Part shown: positions 17,743-26,274 of the stretch, one piece after another | Numbering within the stretch: position 1 is the stretch's first letter | How the letters are laid out: every line of letters begins with the position of its first letter | DNA from: Methanothrix thermoacetophila PT | Lineage (GTDB): Archaea > Halobacteriota > Methanosarcinia > Methanotrichales > Methanotrichaceae | Assembly (NCBI RefSeq): GCF_000014945.1 | Contig: NC_008553.1 | Span: 992,001-1,056,000 of the forward strand | Length of the DNA: 64,000 bases | Direction: 5' to 3' | Notes under the pieces: model-generated | Database searches by the model: none | The model's input: the letters and a program-made list of their open reading frames with translations, nothing else | What the model was told of the DNA's origin: nothing | Made by a program: the position numbers and the translations under genes

Positions 17743-18228
17743 TCAGTGCATGTAGCTGTCGAGCCGCCTGAGACCTTCCATCTCGCTCCTGTCCATCCCC
17801 GAGATCTCTATAATCCTCTGCTGGATGTGGATCGGCGCCTTGGCCCTTATCGCCAGCGCAAGACAGTCGCTCGGCCTTGCATCGAGCTCGCTCCTCTTGG
17901 AGCCGTGCACCAGCGAGAGCCTGGCATAGTATATGCCCCCCTCGAGATCGTCTATGAGCACATCCGAGATCGTCGCCTCCAGGCATTCCAGGACGGATAT
18001 GAAGAGATCGTGCGTCATCGGCCTGGGCGAGACCTCTCCGGAGAGGGCATTGTGGATGGATATCGCCTCTGAAAGCCCGACGAATATCGGAACTATACGT
18101 GACTTCTCATCCTCCAGGAGGACCACGGGTGAGGGGGATCCGCCAAGCGTCTCCGCTATGTAAACGCCCTTCACGCGCACAGGCACAACGCTATCCTCAC
18201 CAGCATCCTCATAGATTTCATCTGACAT
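17743..18228 (-). CDS. DUF151 / bifunctional-nuclease family protein
   Basis: 161 residues from an ATG at 18228 preceded by GAGGAAG; an in-frame TTG five codons earlier would include that ribosome site. The domain spans about 20-155 with the motifs VVLLEDEKSRIVPIFVG, RPMTHDLFISVLE and LDARPSDCLALAIRAKAPI. Relatives in plants and bacteria are reported as nucleases, and the archaeal role is not established. It sits between ileS and rnz on the minus strand and may be co-transcribed with rnz. Confidence 0.85.
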   Translation of the reverse strand: MSDEIYEDAGEDSVVPVRVKGVYIAETLGGSPSPVVLLEDEKSRIVPIFVGLSEAISIHNALSGEVSPRPMTHDLFISVLECLEATISDVLIDDLEGGIYYARLSLVHGSKRSELDARPSDCLALAIRAKAPIHIQQRIIEISGMDRSEMEGLRRLDSYMH

Positions 18229-18274
18229 TTGACTTCCTCTCAAAGAAGGGAGATCGTACTTCGCCCATGGGGTT

Positions 18275-21200
18275 TCAGGCTCTTGCCACTGAGACCCTTA
18301 TCTTTACGCCGTCCACCTCCCAGTCCTTGGTAAGTTCTCCCTCAAGATCTAAATCATTTCCTATTCTTAAGAGAGTCGCCCTCACTTCGCTGCTTATGTA
18401 GTCCCTCCAGCCTGATACGAGATCGACTACCTCATTGCTGTTCAGCGCGACGGAGACCCGGATCATCTCATCCACCTTCAGATCCAGATCCTTCCTCATA
18501 TCCTGTATCCTCCGTATTATCTCGCGCGCGTATCCCTCTGCCCTGAGCTCGTCTGTAAGTGATACATCCACGTAAACAGTACCCTTTGAGAACTCAGCCG
18601 GTATGAGGTTCGCAGGAGGTATCTCCCTGAACTCAACCATCTCCTCTGTGATCATGTAGCTCCTGCCCTTCCATTCCAGTGGCTCTCCACTCTCGATGAT
18701 CCGCTTCACCTCCTTCGGATTCATGGATGTAAGAGCCTCGACCACATCCCTCGACTCTCCCTTGAAGACAGGCCCTATCTTCTTCTGGACGACAGAGATC
18801 TCCAGGTTCATCTCAGGCTTCTCTCCAGGCGGGAGGATGATCACCTCCTTGGAGTTTGTCTGCGTCCTGAGAACGTGGAGAAGATCCCTGAGATCGAGCT
18901 GCTCATCAGATGCGATTATTATCCTGGATACCGGCCAGCGGAGCTTTCTTCCTCCCTTCTGCCTCGCATTGGCTGCAGCTTCAGAGATCTCCCTGACGTA
19001 GCTCATGCTCTCCTCGAGCCCTTTGTCTATCAGATCCTCTCTGTAACCGGGCCAGTCGCACATGTGAACAGACTCAGGGGCGCTTGGATCCAGACCCCTC
19101 ACAAGGTTCTGATAGATGCTCTCAGCGAGGAACGGCGTGAATGGAGCCATAAGCTTCACAAGGGTTGACATGACATTGTAGAGGGTTGCATAGGCTGCGA
19201 GTTTATCCGGATCCTCTGTCTCTATCCAGGTCCTGGGCCGCACCAGCTGGATGTACCATCTCGATAGATCCTCAAGTACGAACTCCTGCAGAGATCTCGT
19301 CGCCCTGTGGAGCATGTATCCGGACATATTCTCCTCGATCTCCTTTGCCAGCGAGTTCACCCTTGAGATGATCCAGCGGTCCTCAGGTCTCAGGTCATAC
19401 TTGCTCGTATCCGCTTTTGATATGTCAAATCTGTCAAGAACCATGTAGGGCAGGGGGAAGCGGTAGGCGTTCCAGAGGATGTTCAGCATTCGATTCACAT
19501 TCATCGCCCCCTCCCAGCTGAAGTGGAGGTCCTCCCAGGGCGCATTCGATGAGAGGACGTAGAATCGCAGGGTGTCTGCGCCGTATCTTTCAACAACATC
19601 CTCCGGATGCACGACATTGCCTATGCTCTTCGACATCTTCCTGCCCTGCTCGTCGAGGGTAAAACCATGCATTAACACACTCTTGTACGGGGCTCTTCCG
19701 AATGCGACCATGCTCGCGCCGAGCTGCGAGTAGAACCAGCCTCTTGTCTGGTCATGCCCCTCTGTTATGAAGTCTGCAGGCCACCAGACTCTGAACTCCT
19801 CCTCATCTCTAGGAAAGTTCAGCGTGGCCCAGGAGGCGACGGCGCTGTCGAACCACACATCGAAGACGTCCGGTACTCTTTCCATCGCACCGCCGCAGCT
19901 GCATCTCAGCCTCACATCATCCACGGCGGGTCGGTGCAGATCCTCCACAGGCCGGCCAGCCCTCGCCTCGAGCTCTGCGGCTGTGCCGATGACATCCATG
20001 GCGCCGCAGCTCCTGCAGATCCAGATCGGCAGGGGTATTCCCCAGTACCGCTGCCTCGATATGCACCAGTCGCGTGCATTCGATATCCAGTCTTTGAATC
20101 TCGCAGATCCCGCCCAATCCGGGTACCATGAGACCCTCTCGATCTCCTTGAGCATCTGATCCCTGAGCTCAGATATCCCGATGAACCACTGCCTCGTCGC
20201 TATGAATATTATCGGCGTCTTGCACCTCCAGCAGTGGCCGTATCGATGCACCAGCTCTCCGCTCGCGAGGAGTGCCCCTCTCTCCATGAGATCCTCCACG
20301 ACCTCTGGGTTTGCGTCCCTGACATACTTCCCCTCGTACTTCTTGCCCGCCTCTGATGTGTATCTCCCGTCCTCCCCGACTGGACAGAATATCGGGAGCC
20401 TCTTCTCGAGACCCAGCTCGTAATCCTCGAGGCCGTGGCCTGGGGCTATGTGCACGATTCCGGTGTTCTCAGCGGTAACGAAATCTGCCAGGTGAACTCT
20501 GTGGACGATATCTCTCTGCGCTGGCACCAGATCCTGGAGCGGGTTTTTGTACGTCAGCGAGAGCAGGTCCTCCCCCCGCATGCTCTCCAGTATCTCATAA
20601 TCCACGTACCTTCCCTGCTTCAGGACATTCTCGATCAGGTCCGTTGCCATTATGAGGATCTCATATGTGCCATCCCTGCGCCAGGCCCTGACCTTTGAGT
20701 ACATGAAATCTTTATGAACAGCGACAGCAACGTTCGCTGGAATTGTCCAGGGTGTTGTGGTCCATATCACGATGTATGTGTTATCCTCGCCCTCCACGGG
20801 GAACTTGACATATATCGATGGGTCGCTCTCATCCCAGTACTCGACCTCGGAGTCGGCGATGGCCGTCTGGCACCTCGGACACCAGTTAACCACCCTCAAA
20901 CCCCTCTCCAGCAGCCCCCGTTCATGCGCTCTCTTCAGCGTCCACCATGCTGCCTCTATGTACTCGTTCTTCAGAGTCATGTACGGGTTGTCCCAGTCGA
21001 GCCAGACCCCCAGGGACTTGAACTGCTCCGTCATCTCGTCCTTCTGTCTCAATGCGAAGCTCTTGCACTGCTCGATGAACCTGTCAACTCCATATGACTC
21101 GATATCCCTCTTGCTTCTGAATCCGAGGTGCTCCTCGACTTTGACCTCTATCGGGAGGCCGTGCATGTCCCATCCGGCCCGGTCCTTGAGATCGTATCCT

Positions 21201-21424
21201 CTCATGGACATGTATCTGAGAATCGAGTCCTTGATCACCTTGTTCCAGGCCGTGCCGAGGTGAATCCTGCCGGTTGTGTACGGTGGGCCGTCAACGAAGA
21301 AGAACCGCCTTCCACCTGACCGCAGTCTCCTCACCTTGTGATAGGTATCCTCTCTATGCCAGAACTCCCTGACCTCATCCTCGACATTCTTGGGATTGTA
21401 CTGTCCTGGAACCTCGACGATCAC
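18275..21424 (-). CDS. ileS: Isoleucyl-tRNA synthetase
   Basis: 1049 residues, normal for the archaeal enzyme. The class I HIGH motif appears as HLGT (55-58) after PPYTTGRI, and KMSKS is near residue 595 in GRKMSKSIGNVVHPEDVV. The editing domain lies between, with WTTTPWTIPANVAVA. Zinc-type CPRC and CRSC/CSCGG motifs flank the core. It charges tRNA-Ile and proofreads valine. A 32-base stretch encoding part of RSKRDIESYG (21092-21123) is duplicated almost exactly upstream of mgtA. Confidence 0.98.
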   Translation of the reverse strand: MIVEVPGQYNPKNVEDEVREFWHREDTYHKVRRLRSGGRRFFFVDGPPYTTGRIHLGTAWNKVIKDSILRYMSMRGYDLKDRAGWDMHGLPIEVKVEEHLGFRSKRDIESYGVDRFIEQCKSFALRQKDEMTEQFKSLGVWLDWDNPYMTLKNEYIEAAWWTLKRAHERGLLERGLRVVNWCPRCQTAIADSEVEYWDESDPSIYVKFPVEGEDNTYIVIWTTTPWTIPANVAVAVHKDFMYSKVRAWRRDGTYEILIMATDLIENVLKQGRYVDYEILESMRGEDLLSLTYKNPLQDLVPAQRDIVHRVHLADFVTAENTGIVHIAPGHGLEDYELGLEKRLPIFCPVGEDGRYTSEAGKKYEGKYVRDANPEVVEDLMERGALLASGELVHRYGHCWRCKTPIIFIATRQWFIGISELRDQMLKEIERVSWYPDWAGSARFKDWISNARDWCISRQRYWGIPLPIWICRSCGAMDVIGTAAELEARAGRPVEDLHRPAVDDVRLRCSCGGAMERVPDVFDVWFDSAVASWATLNFPRDEEEFRVWWPADFITEGHDQTRGWFYSQLGASMVAFGRAPYKSVLMHGFTLDEQGRKMSKSIGNVVHPEDVVERYGADTLRFYVLSSNAPWEDLHFSWEGAMNVNRMLNILWNAYRFPLPYMVLDRFDISKADTSKYDLRPEDRWIISRVNSLAKEIEENMSGYMLHRATRSLQEFVLEDLSRWYIQLVRPRTWIETEDPDKLAAYATLYNVMSTLVKLMAPFTPFLAESIYQNLVRGLDPSAPESVHMCDWPGYREDLIDKGLEESMSYVREISEAAANARQKGGRKLRWPVSRIIIASDEQLDLRDLLHVLRTQTNSKEVIILPPGEKPEMNLEISVVQKKIGPVFKGESRDVVEALTSMNPKEVKRIIESGEPLEWKGRSYMITEEMVEFREIPPANLIPAEFSKGTVYVDVSLTDELRAEGYAREIIRRIQDMRKDLDLKVDEMIRVSVALNSNEVVDLVSGWRDYISSEVRATLLRIGNDLDLEGELTKDWEVDGVKIRVSVARA
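21092..21123. repeat. 32-base repeat, ileS copy
   Basis: Inside the ileS coding region. Identical at 31 of 32 positions to 24178-24209 in the leader of mgtA, same orientation. The central part is atgactcgatatccctcttg. Confidence 0.85.
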
Positions 21425-21564
21425 ACCCAGTCCTCCAGTAAAACAGCTCGACCATTTGGCGATGCTCTATTTAGCCTTTATGCGGTCTCTGATCTGCCCG
21501 ATTTTTGCGAGATTGCGTCACACTCCCAGATCTTAATGTTTTTATGCGCTCCAGGAGCCTGTGG

Positions 21565-24105
21565 TCAGGCAAACGCAGTCGATCTTCTATAAAAATGACT
21601 CTTGGCCACCTCTGCTGTGAGAACGTATACGGCCACAATCACGACGGTTGCAGCCAGAAAGCTCAGGGGCAGCGGCGTGAACATGAACAGACCTCCCAAT
21701 GGCGTGTATGGCAGCAGAAATGCAGCCGCTCCCACTGCAAGAGTTGATATGATGAGATACCTGCTCGGCACCGATCTGAAGAACGGCCGCCTTGTGCGTA
21801 TGACCAGGACAACCATCGAGGCGGATATCACGGACTCCATGAACCAGCCCGTTCGGAACTGAGCTGTGGTGGCGTGCAGGAGAAACAGAAGCGCTCCAAA
21901 GGTCAGATAGTCGAACAGAGAGCTCAGCATCCCGAATACAGCCATGAAGTTGCGGATGAACCGTATCGACCAACGTCTGGGCCTGACCAGATATTCAGGA
22001 TCAACAGAGTCGCTGGCTATGGCCATCTCCGGCAGGTCTGTGAGGAGGTTTGTCAGGAGCACCTGGACAGGAAGCATGGGGAGAAACGGCAGGAAGATCG
22101 AGAGCAGGGCCATGCTGAACATGTTTCCGAAGTTGGCGGATGTCGCCATGAAGACGTACTTCATAGTATTGGCGAATGTCTTCCGGCCTGCAACCACTCC
22201 CCTGTGAAGAACGTTCAGATCTTTTTCCATGAGAACGATATCAGCCGCATCCTTGGCAACATCCACCGCATTCTCGACGGAGATGCTGATGTCCGATGCA
22301 TGCAGGGCAGATACATCGTTGATGCCATCCCCCATGTAGCCGACCACATCGCCATTTCTTCTGATGGCAAGGATTATCCGCTCCTTCTGGTTCGGCTCGA
22401 CCTCCGCGAAGATATCCACATCGCGAACTAATCTCTGAAGCGCCTCGTCGCTGACCCGTCTGAGGTCGCTGCCTGTGAGAACGATCTCCTTTCTCAAGCC
22501 GACCTGTTCACCAACAGTAGATGCCACAAGTTTGTTGTCCCCTGTGATCATCTTGAGGCTCACGCCAAGGCCTGCGAGGTCTGCTACCGTTTTGGCTATT
22601 CCCTCCTTTACGGGATCGAAGAATATCAGAAAGCCGAGAAATGTCATATCGCGCTCATCATCCTTCGTCACTGGTCTTCCAGATATCTTCCTGAAGGCGA
22701 TACCCAGCACCCTGTATCCCTTGCTGCTGTAATCGCTGAATATCTGCTGTATGTTCTCTTTTACGGAATCGAGAGCAACGATGCCATCTGATGTCTGGGC
22801 TGAGCTGCACACCTCCAGAACGTTTCTCAGGGCGCCCTTGGTGATCATAATGTTCTCTTCATCTCTGGAGACGAGGATGCTCAGCCTCTTGCGAACAAAG
22901 TCATACGGGACCTCGTCAAGCTTCTCGAATCCTGAGACGTCTGGCTGGCGATAGCTGAGTATCGCCTGATCTATGGGACTGGTGAAGCCGGTTTCGTGAA
23001 ATGCGTTGACATATGCTAAAAGGAAAACGTTCTGGTTCTCCTTTCCATCCACATCCAGGGCAGCATGCATCTTTGCTGCGCCTTCGGTGAGCGTTCCGGT
23101 CTTGTCGCAGCAGAGGACGTTCATACTGCCGAAGTTCTCTATGGATGCAAGCCGCCTGACGATCACCCGGAGCGTGGCCATCTCCCTCGCTCCATGTGCC
23201 AGGTTGACGCTAACTATCGCCGGGAGGAGCTGTGGTGTCAGGCCCACGGCCAGTGCAAGGGAAAACAGAAACGACTCGAGCACAGGCCTGTTCAGATAAA
23301 CATTGATGGCGAATATCGCCACAACAAGCAGCAGCGTGAGCTCCATGAGAAAATACCCAAAATTCCTGAGGCCCCTTTCAAAATCTGTCTCCGGCCTTCT
23401 GAGCTCAAGATGATGTGAGATCCTGCCGAACTCGGTATCTCTTCCTGTATGCACCACGATGGCAGTTGCCCTTCCGCTGACGACATTTGTTCCCATGAAC
23501 AGGCTGTTGCGCCTTTCTGCAAGGGGTGCATCCGCCGGGAGATCTTCATCAATCTTCTCAACGGGATACGTCTCGCCCGTAAGCGCGGCCTCGTTGACAA
23601 AGAGATCTCTGGACTCGATGATGCGGCAGTCACCCGGGATGATATCTCCTGCTTTGAGGATTACGATATCCCCCGGCACGATATTCTCAACTGGGATCTC
23701 CTTTTCGGAGCTCGCCCGCAGGACGGTTGCACGGACCTGAACCATGGCCAGAAGCCTGGCTATTGTGTCTGCAGCGGTTCTCTCCTGCCAGAATCCCAGG
23801 ATCCCGCTGGCGAAGACTATTGCAAGCACAATGCCAGCCTCTATCGTCTGGTGGAGGTACACTGAGAGCAGCGCGGCGAACACGAGCAGCAGAACTATGG
23901 GGCTTCTGAACTGGGAGAGCAGGAGAAATAGATCTCCAGGTCTTCTCATCTCTCTGGGAATGTTAGACCCGTACTTTCTCAGCCTCTCCGCGGCCTCATC
24001 TTCCGTCAGACCATCTGGCCCCGTGCCGAGCTCTTCCATCACCCTCTCCGCGCTCAGCGCCCAGAATGCAGAAACATTGCGTTCTGCTCTAAGTCCATCG
24101 TGCAT
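21565..24105 (-). CDS. mgtA: Magnesium-translocating P-type ATPase (MgtA-like, type IIIB)
   Basis: 846 residues from an ATG at 24105 with a GAGAGG about 8 bases upstream. The frame stays open to 24231, but that extension is unlike the family and contains the ileS-derived repeat. P-type features: NEAALTGETYPVEK, phosphorylation site CCDKTGTLTEG (D near 333), MITGDN and GDGINDVSALHASDISISV. Membrane segments are paired near 85-130, 265-320 and six more at the C-terminus. NFGNMFSMA and LLTNLLTDLPEM are typical of Mg importers in this class. It imports Mg2+ across the cytoplasmic membrane. Two small DUF131 membrane-protein genes lie 127 bases upstream on the same strand. Confidence 0.92.
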   Translation of the reverse strand: MHDGLRAERNVSAFWALSAERVMEELGTGPDGLTEDEAAERLRKYGSNIPREMRRPGDLFLLLSQFRSPIVLLLVFAALLSVYLHQTIEAGIVLAIVFASGILGFWQERTAADTIARLLAMVQVRATVLRASSEKEIPVENIVPGDIVILKAGDIIPGDCRIIESRDLFVNEAALTGETYPVEKIDEDLPADAPLAERRNSLFMGTNVVSGRATAIVVHTGRDTEFGRISHHLELRRPETDFERGLRNFGYFLMELTLLLVVAIFAINVYLNRPVLESFLFSLALAVGLTPQLLPAIVSVNLAHGAREMATLRVIVRRLASIENFGSMNVLCCDKTGTLTEGAAKMHAALDVDGKENQNVFLLAYVNAFHETGFTSPIDQAILSYRQPDVSGFEKLDEVPYDFVRKRLSILVSRDEENIMITKGALRNVLEVCSSAQTSDGIVALDSVKENIQQIFSDYSSKGYRVLGIAFRKISGRPVTKDDERDMTFLGFLIFFDPVKEGIAKTVADLAGLGVSLKMITGDNKLVASTVGEQVGLRKEIVLTGSDLRRVSDEALQRLVRDVDIFAEVEPNQKERIILAIRRNGDVVGYMGDGINDVSALHASDISISVENAVDVAKDAADIVLMEKDLNVLHRGVVAGRKTFANTMKYVFMATSANFGNMFSMALLSIFLPFLPMLPVQVLLTNLLTDLPEMAIASDSVDPEYLVRPRRWSIRFIRNFMAVFGMLSSLFDYLTFGALLFLLHATTAQFRTGWFMESVISASMVVLVIRTRRPFFRSVPSRYLIISTLAVGAAAFLLPYTPLGGLFMFTPLPLSFLAATVVIVAVYVLTAEVAKSHFYRRSTAFA

Positions 24106-24177
24106 ATGGCGAAATCCTCTCCACGGTTCTCTTGCGCTGGTTGCAGGCGTGAGGATACTGCATCTCCCGGGACATCT

Positions 24178-24209
24178 ATATGACTCGATATCCCTCTTGC
24201 TTCCGAATC
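24178..24209. repeat. 32-base repeat, mgtA-leader copy
   Basis: In the 5' leader of mgtA. It matches 21092-21123 of ileS at 31 of 32 bases. It is sense to both genes and would even be read in the ileS frame (GSKRDIESY) in the open frame fused to mgtA. Confidence 0.85.
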
Positions 24210-24232
24210 GCATGGACACCTGAAGCACCAAG

Positions 24233-24502
24233 CTACTGGAAATGCCCCAGATATGCAGATACCATCCAGATGGCCATGAGGGTGATCGCTAGAACCATAA
24301 GAACCGCAGCCATTCGTTGATCTGAGCCTATCACCACCGGAAGAGGGCCGATCATGACAACCGCTCCACCCTTGATATCCGTTCTCCGCTCCGCGGGCAT
24401 CACCGTCTCCTCCATCTCCTCGTATCTCCGCTCACGCATGATGCTATCGAGCATCAGAATCATGATCCCGGAGATGATCATAAGGATCCCAAGCAACAGC
24501 AA
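24233..24502 (-). CDS. DUF131 (TIGR00304-type) small membrane protein, second of pair
   Basis: 89 residues from a TTG at 24502, six bases after GGAGGAG; the ribosome site overlaps the end of the preceding gene. Two hydrophobic segments (LLLGILMIISGIMILML and MAAVLMVLAITLMAIWMVSA) flank a charged loop and the family motif GGAVVMIGPLPVVIGSD. The motif repeats that of the neighbouring gene (GGVILIGPIPIVFGS), so the two are paralogues and may form a complex. Function unknown. It lies directly upstream of the mgtA transcription unit. Confidence 0.75.
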   Translation of the reverse strand: MLLLGILMIISGIMILMLDSIMRERRYEEMEETVMPAERRTDIKGGAVVMIGPLPVVIGSDQRMAAVLMVLAITLMAIWMVSAYLGHFQ

Positions 24503-24504
24503 GG

Positions 24505-24717
24505 CTATCTCCTCCAGAGCGCTATGGAGATCAGCATGATCGCTATGGCGAGGATCATGGCTGCAAGTGCCATATACGGCGTGGAGCCGAAGACGATCGG
24601 TATCGGCCCTATGAGTATCACCCCTCCGAACCCGCTGCTGGAGGGGAGAGAGAGGAGTGAGACGAATGTGATGATGACACCAATCAGTATCAGAGACCAG
24701 CCGATCAGGCGGAGCAT
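24505..24717 (-). CDS. DUF131 (TIGR00304-type) small membrane protein, first of pair
   Basis: 70 residues with two predicted transmembrane helices around the core motif GGVILIGPIPIVFGS, characteristic of the euryarchaeal DUF131 family. The ATG at 24717 is about 25 bases from the TATA element shared with hisS, so the message is probably leaderless. The next gene starts two bases past its stop, so translation is coupled. Function unknown. Confidence 0.8.
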   Translation of the reverse strand: MLRLIGWSLILIGVIITFVSLLSLPSSSGFGGVILIGPIPIVFGSTPYMALAAMILAIAIMLISIALWRR

Positions 24718-24737
24718 TCATTCAAAATATGGCCGCA

Positions 24738-24747
24738 AGATATAAAG
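24738..24747. promoter_or_regulatory. Shared TATA element between DUF131 and hisS genes
   Basis: agatataaag on the plus strand reads ctttatatct on the minus strand. It lies about 25-30 bases from both the minus-strand ATG (24717) and the plus-strand ATG (24768). Only about 50 bases separate the genes, so one AT-rich element probably serves both directions and both messages would have little or no leader. Confidence 0.45.
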
Positions 24748-24767
24748 GCATTTTTGCGAATCCGTGG

Positions 24768-26141
24768 ATGATGATCCAGAGGCCCAGAGGAACCAGGGAC
24801 TTCCCGCCTGAGGAGGCTTACAGAAGGCGTGCTGTCAGGGAGAAGATGATCGATGTGATGGAGAGATGGGGCTACCGCGAGGTTGCAACCCCGACATTCG
24901 AGCATCTCGAGCTCTTCACGCTCAAATCAGGTGAGGGGGTCATAGAGGAGATATACAGCTTCAAGGACAAGGGCGGCAGGGACATCGCCCTAAGGCCGGA
25001 GCTCACCGCACCCGTGATGAGGATGTACGTCAGCGAGCTTCACAGCTCCCCGAAGCCGTTGAGGCTCTACTACTTCGCCAACTGCTTCAGGTACGAGAGG
25101 CCGCAGAAGGGCAGGTTCAGGGAGTTCTGGCAGCTCGGCTGCGAGCTCATCGGCGGAAGGCGTCCCGACTCAGAGGCAGAGGTCATAGCGATGGCTGACG
25201 AGGTCCTGAGAGCAGTTGGGATCAGAGGGGATATCCACATCGGGTATCTGGGACTGATAAGATCGATGCTGAAGAAGGTCCCCGAGGCGCACAGGCAGAG
25301 CATAATGAGGCTCATCGACAAGAAGGAGAGGGATGCGCTCAGGGAGCTGCTCCAGAGCATAGGGGCTGAGGATCTCGGGATCATTGAGCTGATCAGCCTG
25401 AAGGGGAAGGATGCGCTCGAAAGAGCTGAGGAGCTGAGCGCTGCCCTTTCATCAATCGAGATTCCCGGAGAGAATGCCAGCGCCGCGCAATCTGTTGCGG
25501 CACCAGGAGCGAGCGGGAGAGAGGGTGCACGCGCCTCTGCGAGAGCGGGCAGATCTCCTGAGTCTGAGATGGACCTGAGCGAGTTCAGGGAGATGCTGGA
25601 GCTTCTGGATGCATACGATGTTGAGGCGACGATCGACTTCGAGATAGTGCGCGGTCTCGAGTACTACACCGGAACGGTCTTCGAGATCTACGCCTCCGGC
25701 CTGGGAGCCCAGAACCAGATATGCGGCGGCGGATCCTATGAGCTTGCAAGTCTATTTGGAGGATCCGAGACGTTCTCCACCGGATTCGGCCTCGGGTTCG
25801 ACAGGATAATGGAGGTCGTCGGAGAGGTCGATCGACAAAAGCCTCCCGTGGTTCTTGCATTCACCCCCGATGTGAAGATTGATGCGATCAGGATCGCGAA
25901 GCGTCTCAGGAATATCGTTCCCGTTGTCATGGATGTCATGGGACGCTCTCTGAGCGCACAGCTGAAATCCGCATCTGCGATCAACGCTGAGCACGTCATA
26001 ATCATCGGGAGAAGGGAGCTCGACTCCGGGAAGCTCGTTCTCAGGGATATGGTGAAAGGCTCTCAGGAGGAGCTGAGCATCGAGGAGATCGAGGAACAGC
26101 TGAGAATCGCCTTTGAACAAACCACCCCTGTGCGAAGATAA
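24768..26141 (+). CDS. hisS: Histidyl-tRNA synthetase
   Basis: 457 residues starting at the ATG-ATG pair 24768/24771 (MMIQRPRGTRDFPPEE), the family N-terminus; the ATG at 24729 lies upstream of the TATA element and is unlikely. Class II motif 2 is FRYERPQKGRFREFWQLGCE, the histidine-specific motif is GLEYYTGTVFEIY, and motif 3 is GFGLGFDRIME. A C-terminal anticodon-binding domain follows. Oddity: about residues 232-266 form an Ala/Ser/Gly-rich low-complexity insertion that I do not associate with other archaeal HisRS. All catalytic motifs are intact, so it is probably a surface linker. Confidence 0.97.
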   Translation: MMIQRPRGTRDFPPEEAYRRRAVREKMIDVMERWGYREVATPTFEHLELFTLKSGEGVIEEIYSFKDKGGRDIALRPELTAPVMRMYVSELHSSPKPLRLYYFANCFRYERPQKGRFREFWQLGCELIGGRRPDSEAEVIAMADEVLRAVGIRGDIHIGYLGLIRSMLKKVPEAHRQSIMRLIDKKERDALRELLQSIGAEDLGIIELISLKGKDALERAEELSAALSSIEIPGENASAAQSVAAPGASGREGARASARAGRSPESEMDLSEFREMLELLDAYDVEATIDFEIVRGLEYYTGTVFEIYASGLGAQNQICGGGSYELASLFGGSETFSTGFGLGFDRIMEVVGEVDRQKPPVVLAFTPDVKIDAIRIAKRLRNIVPVVMDVMGRSLSAQLKSASAINAEHVIIIGRRELDSGKLVLRDMVKGSQEELSIEEIEEQLRIAFEQTTPVRR

Positions 26142-26160
26142 GGCGGCTCGTAACCTCCTC

Positions 26161-26190
26161 TCCTGGAGTTTACACCCTTGCTACCCCCTG
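26161..26190. repeat. Short dispersed repeat, family 3
   Basis: tcctggagtttacacccttg followed by ctaccccctg, between convergent hisS and the M42 peptidase gene. A divergent copy of the ggagtttgcgccctgctac motif. Confidence 0.45.
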
Positions 26191-26274
26191 AAAAATAGGG
26201 GTGCCTGGCAGACCATCAAACTGCGGCATCAACCAGATTTGAGACTGCCCTGAGAGCGCAGATCTCCTCTCCGA

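Noticed and set aside
24106-24231. N-terminal extension of MgtA of about 42 residues
   Set aside because: The extension is unlike the family, contains the ileS-derived repeat, and a good ribosome site precedes the ATG at 24105.
24233-24721. Single 162-residue protein over the DUF131 region
   Set aside because: Its first half is the wrong-frame shadow of the 70-residue DUF131 gene; the second half is a separate gene with its own ribosome site and TTG start.
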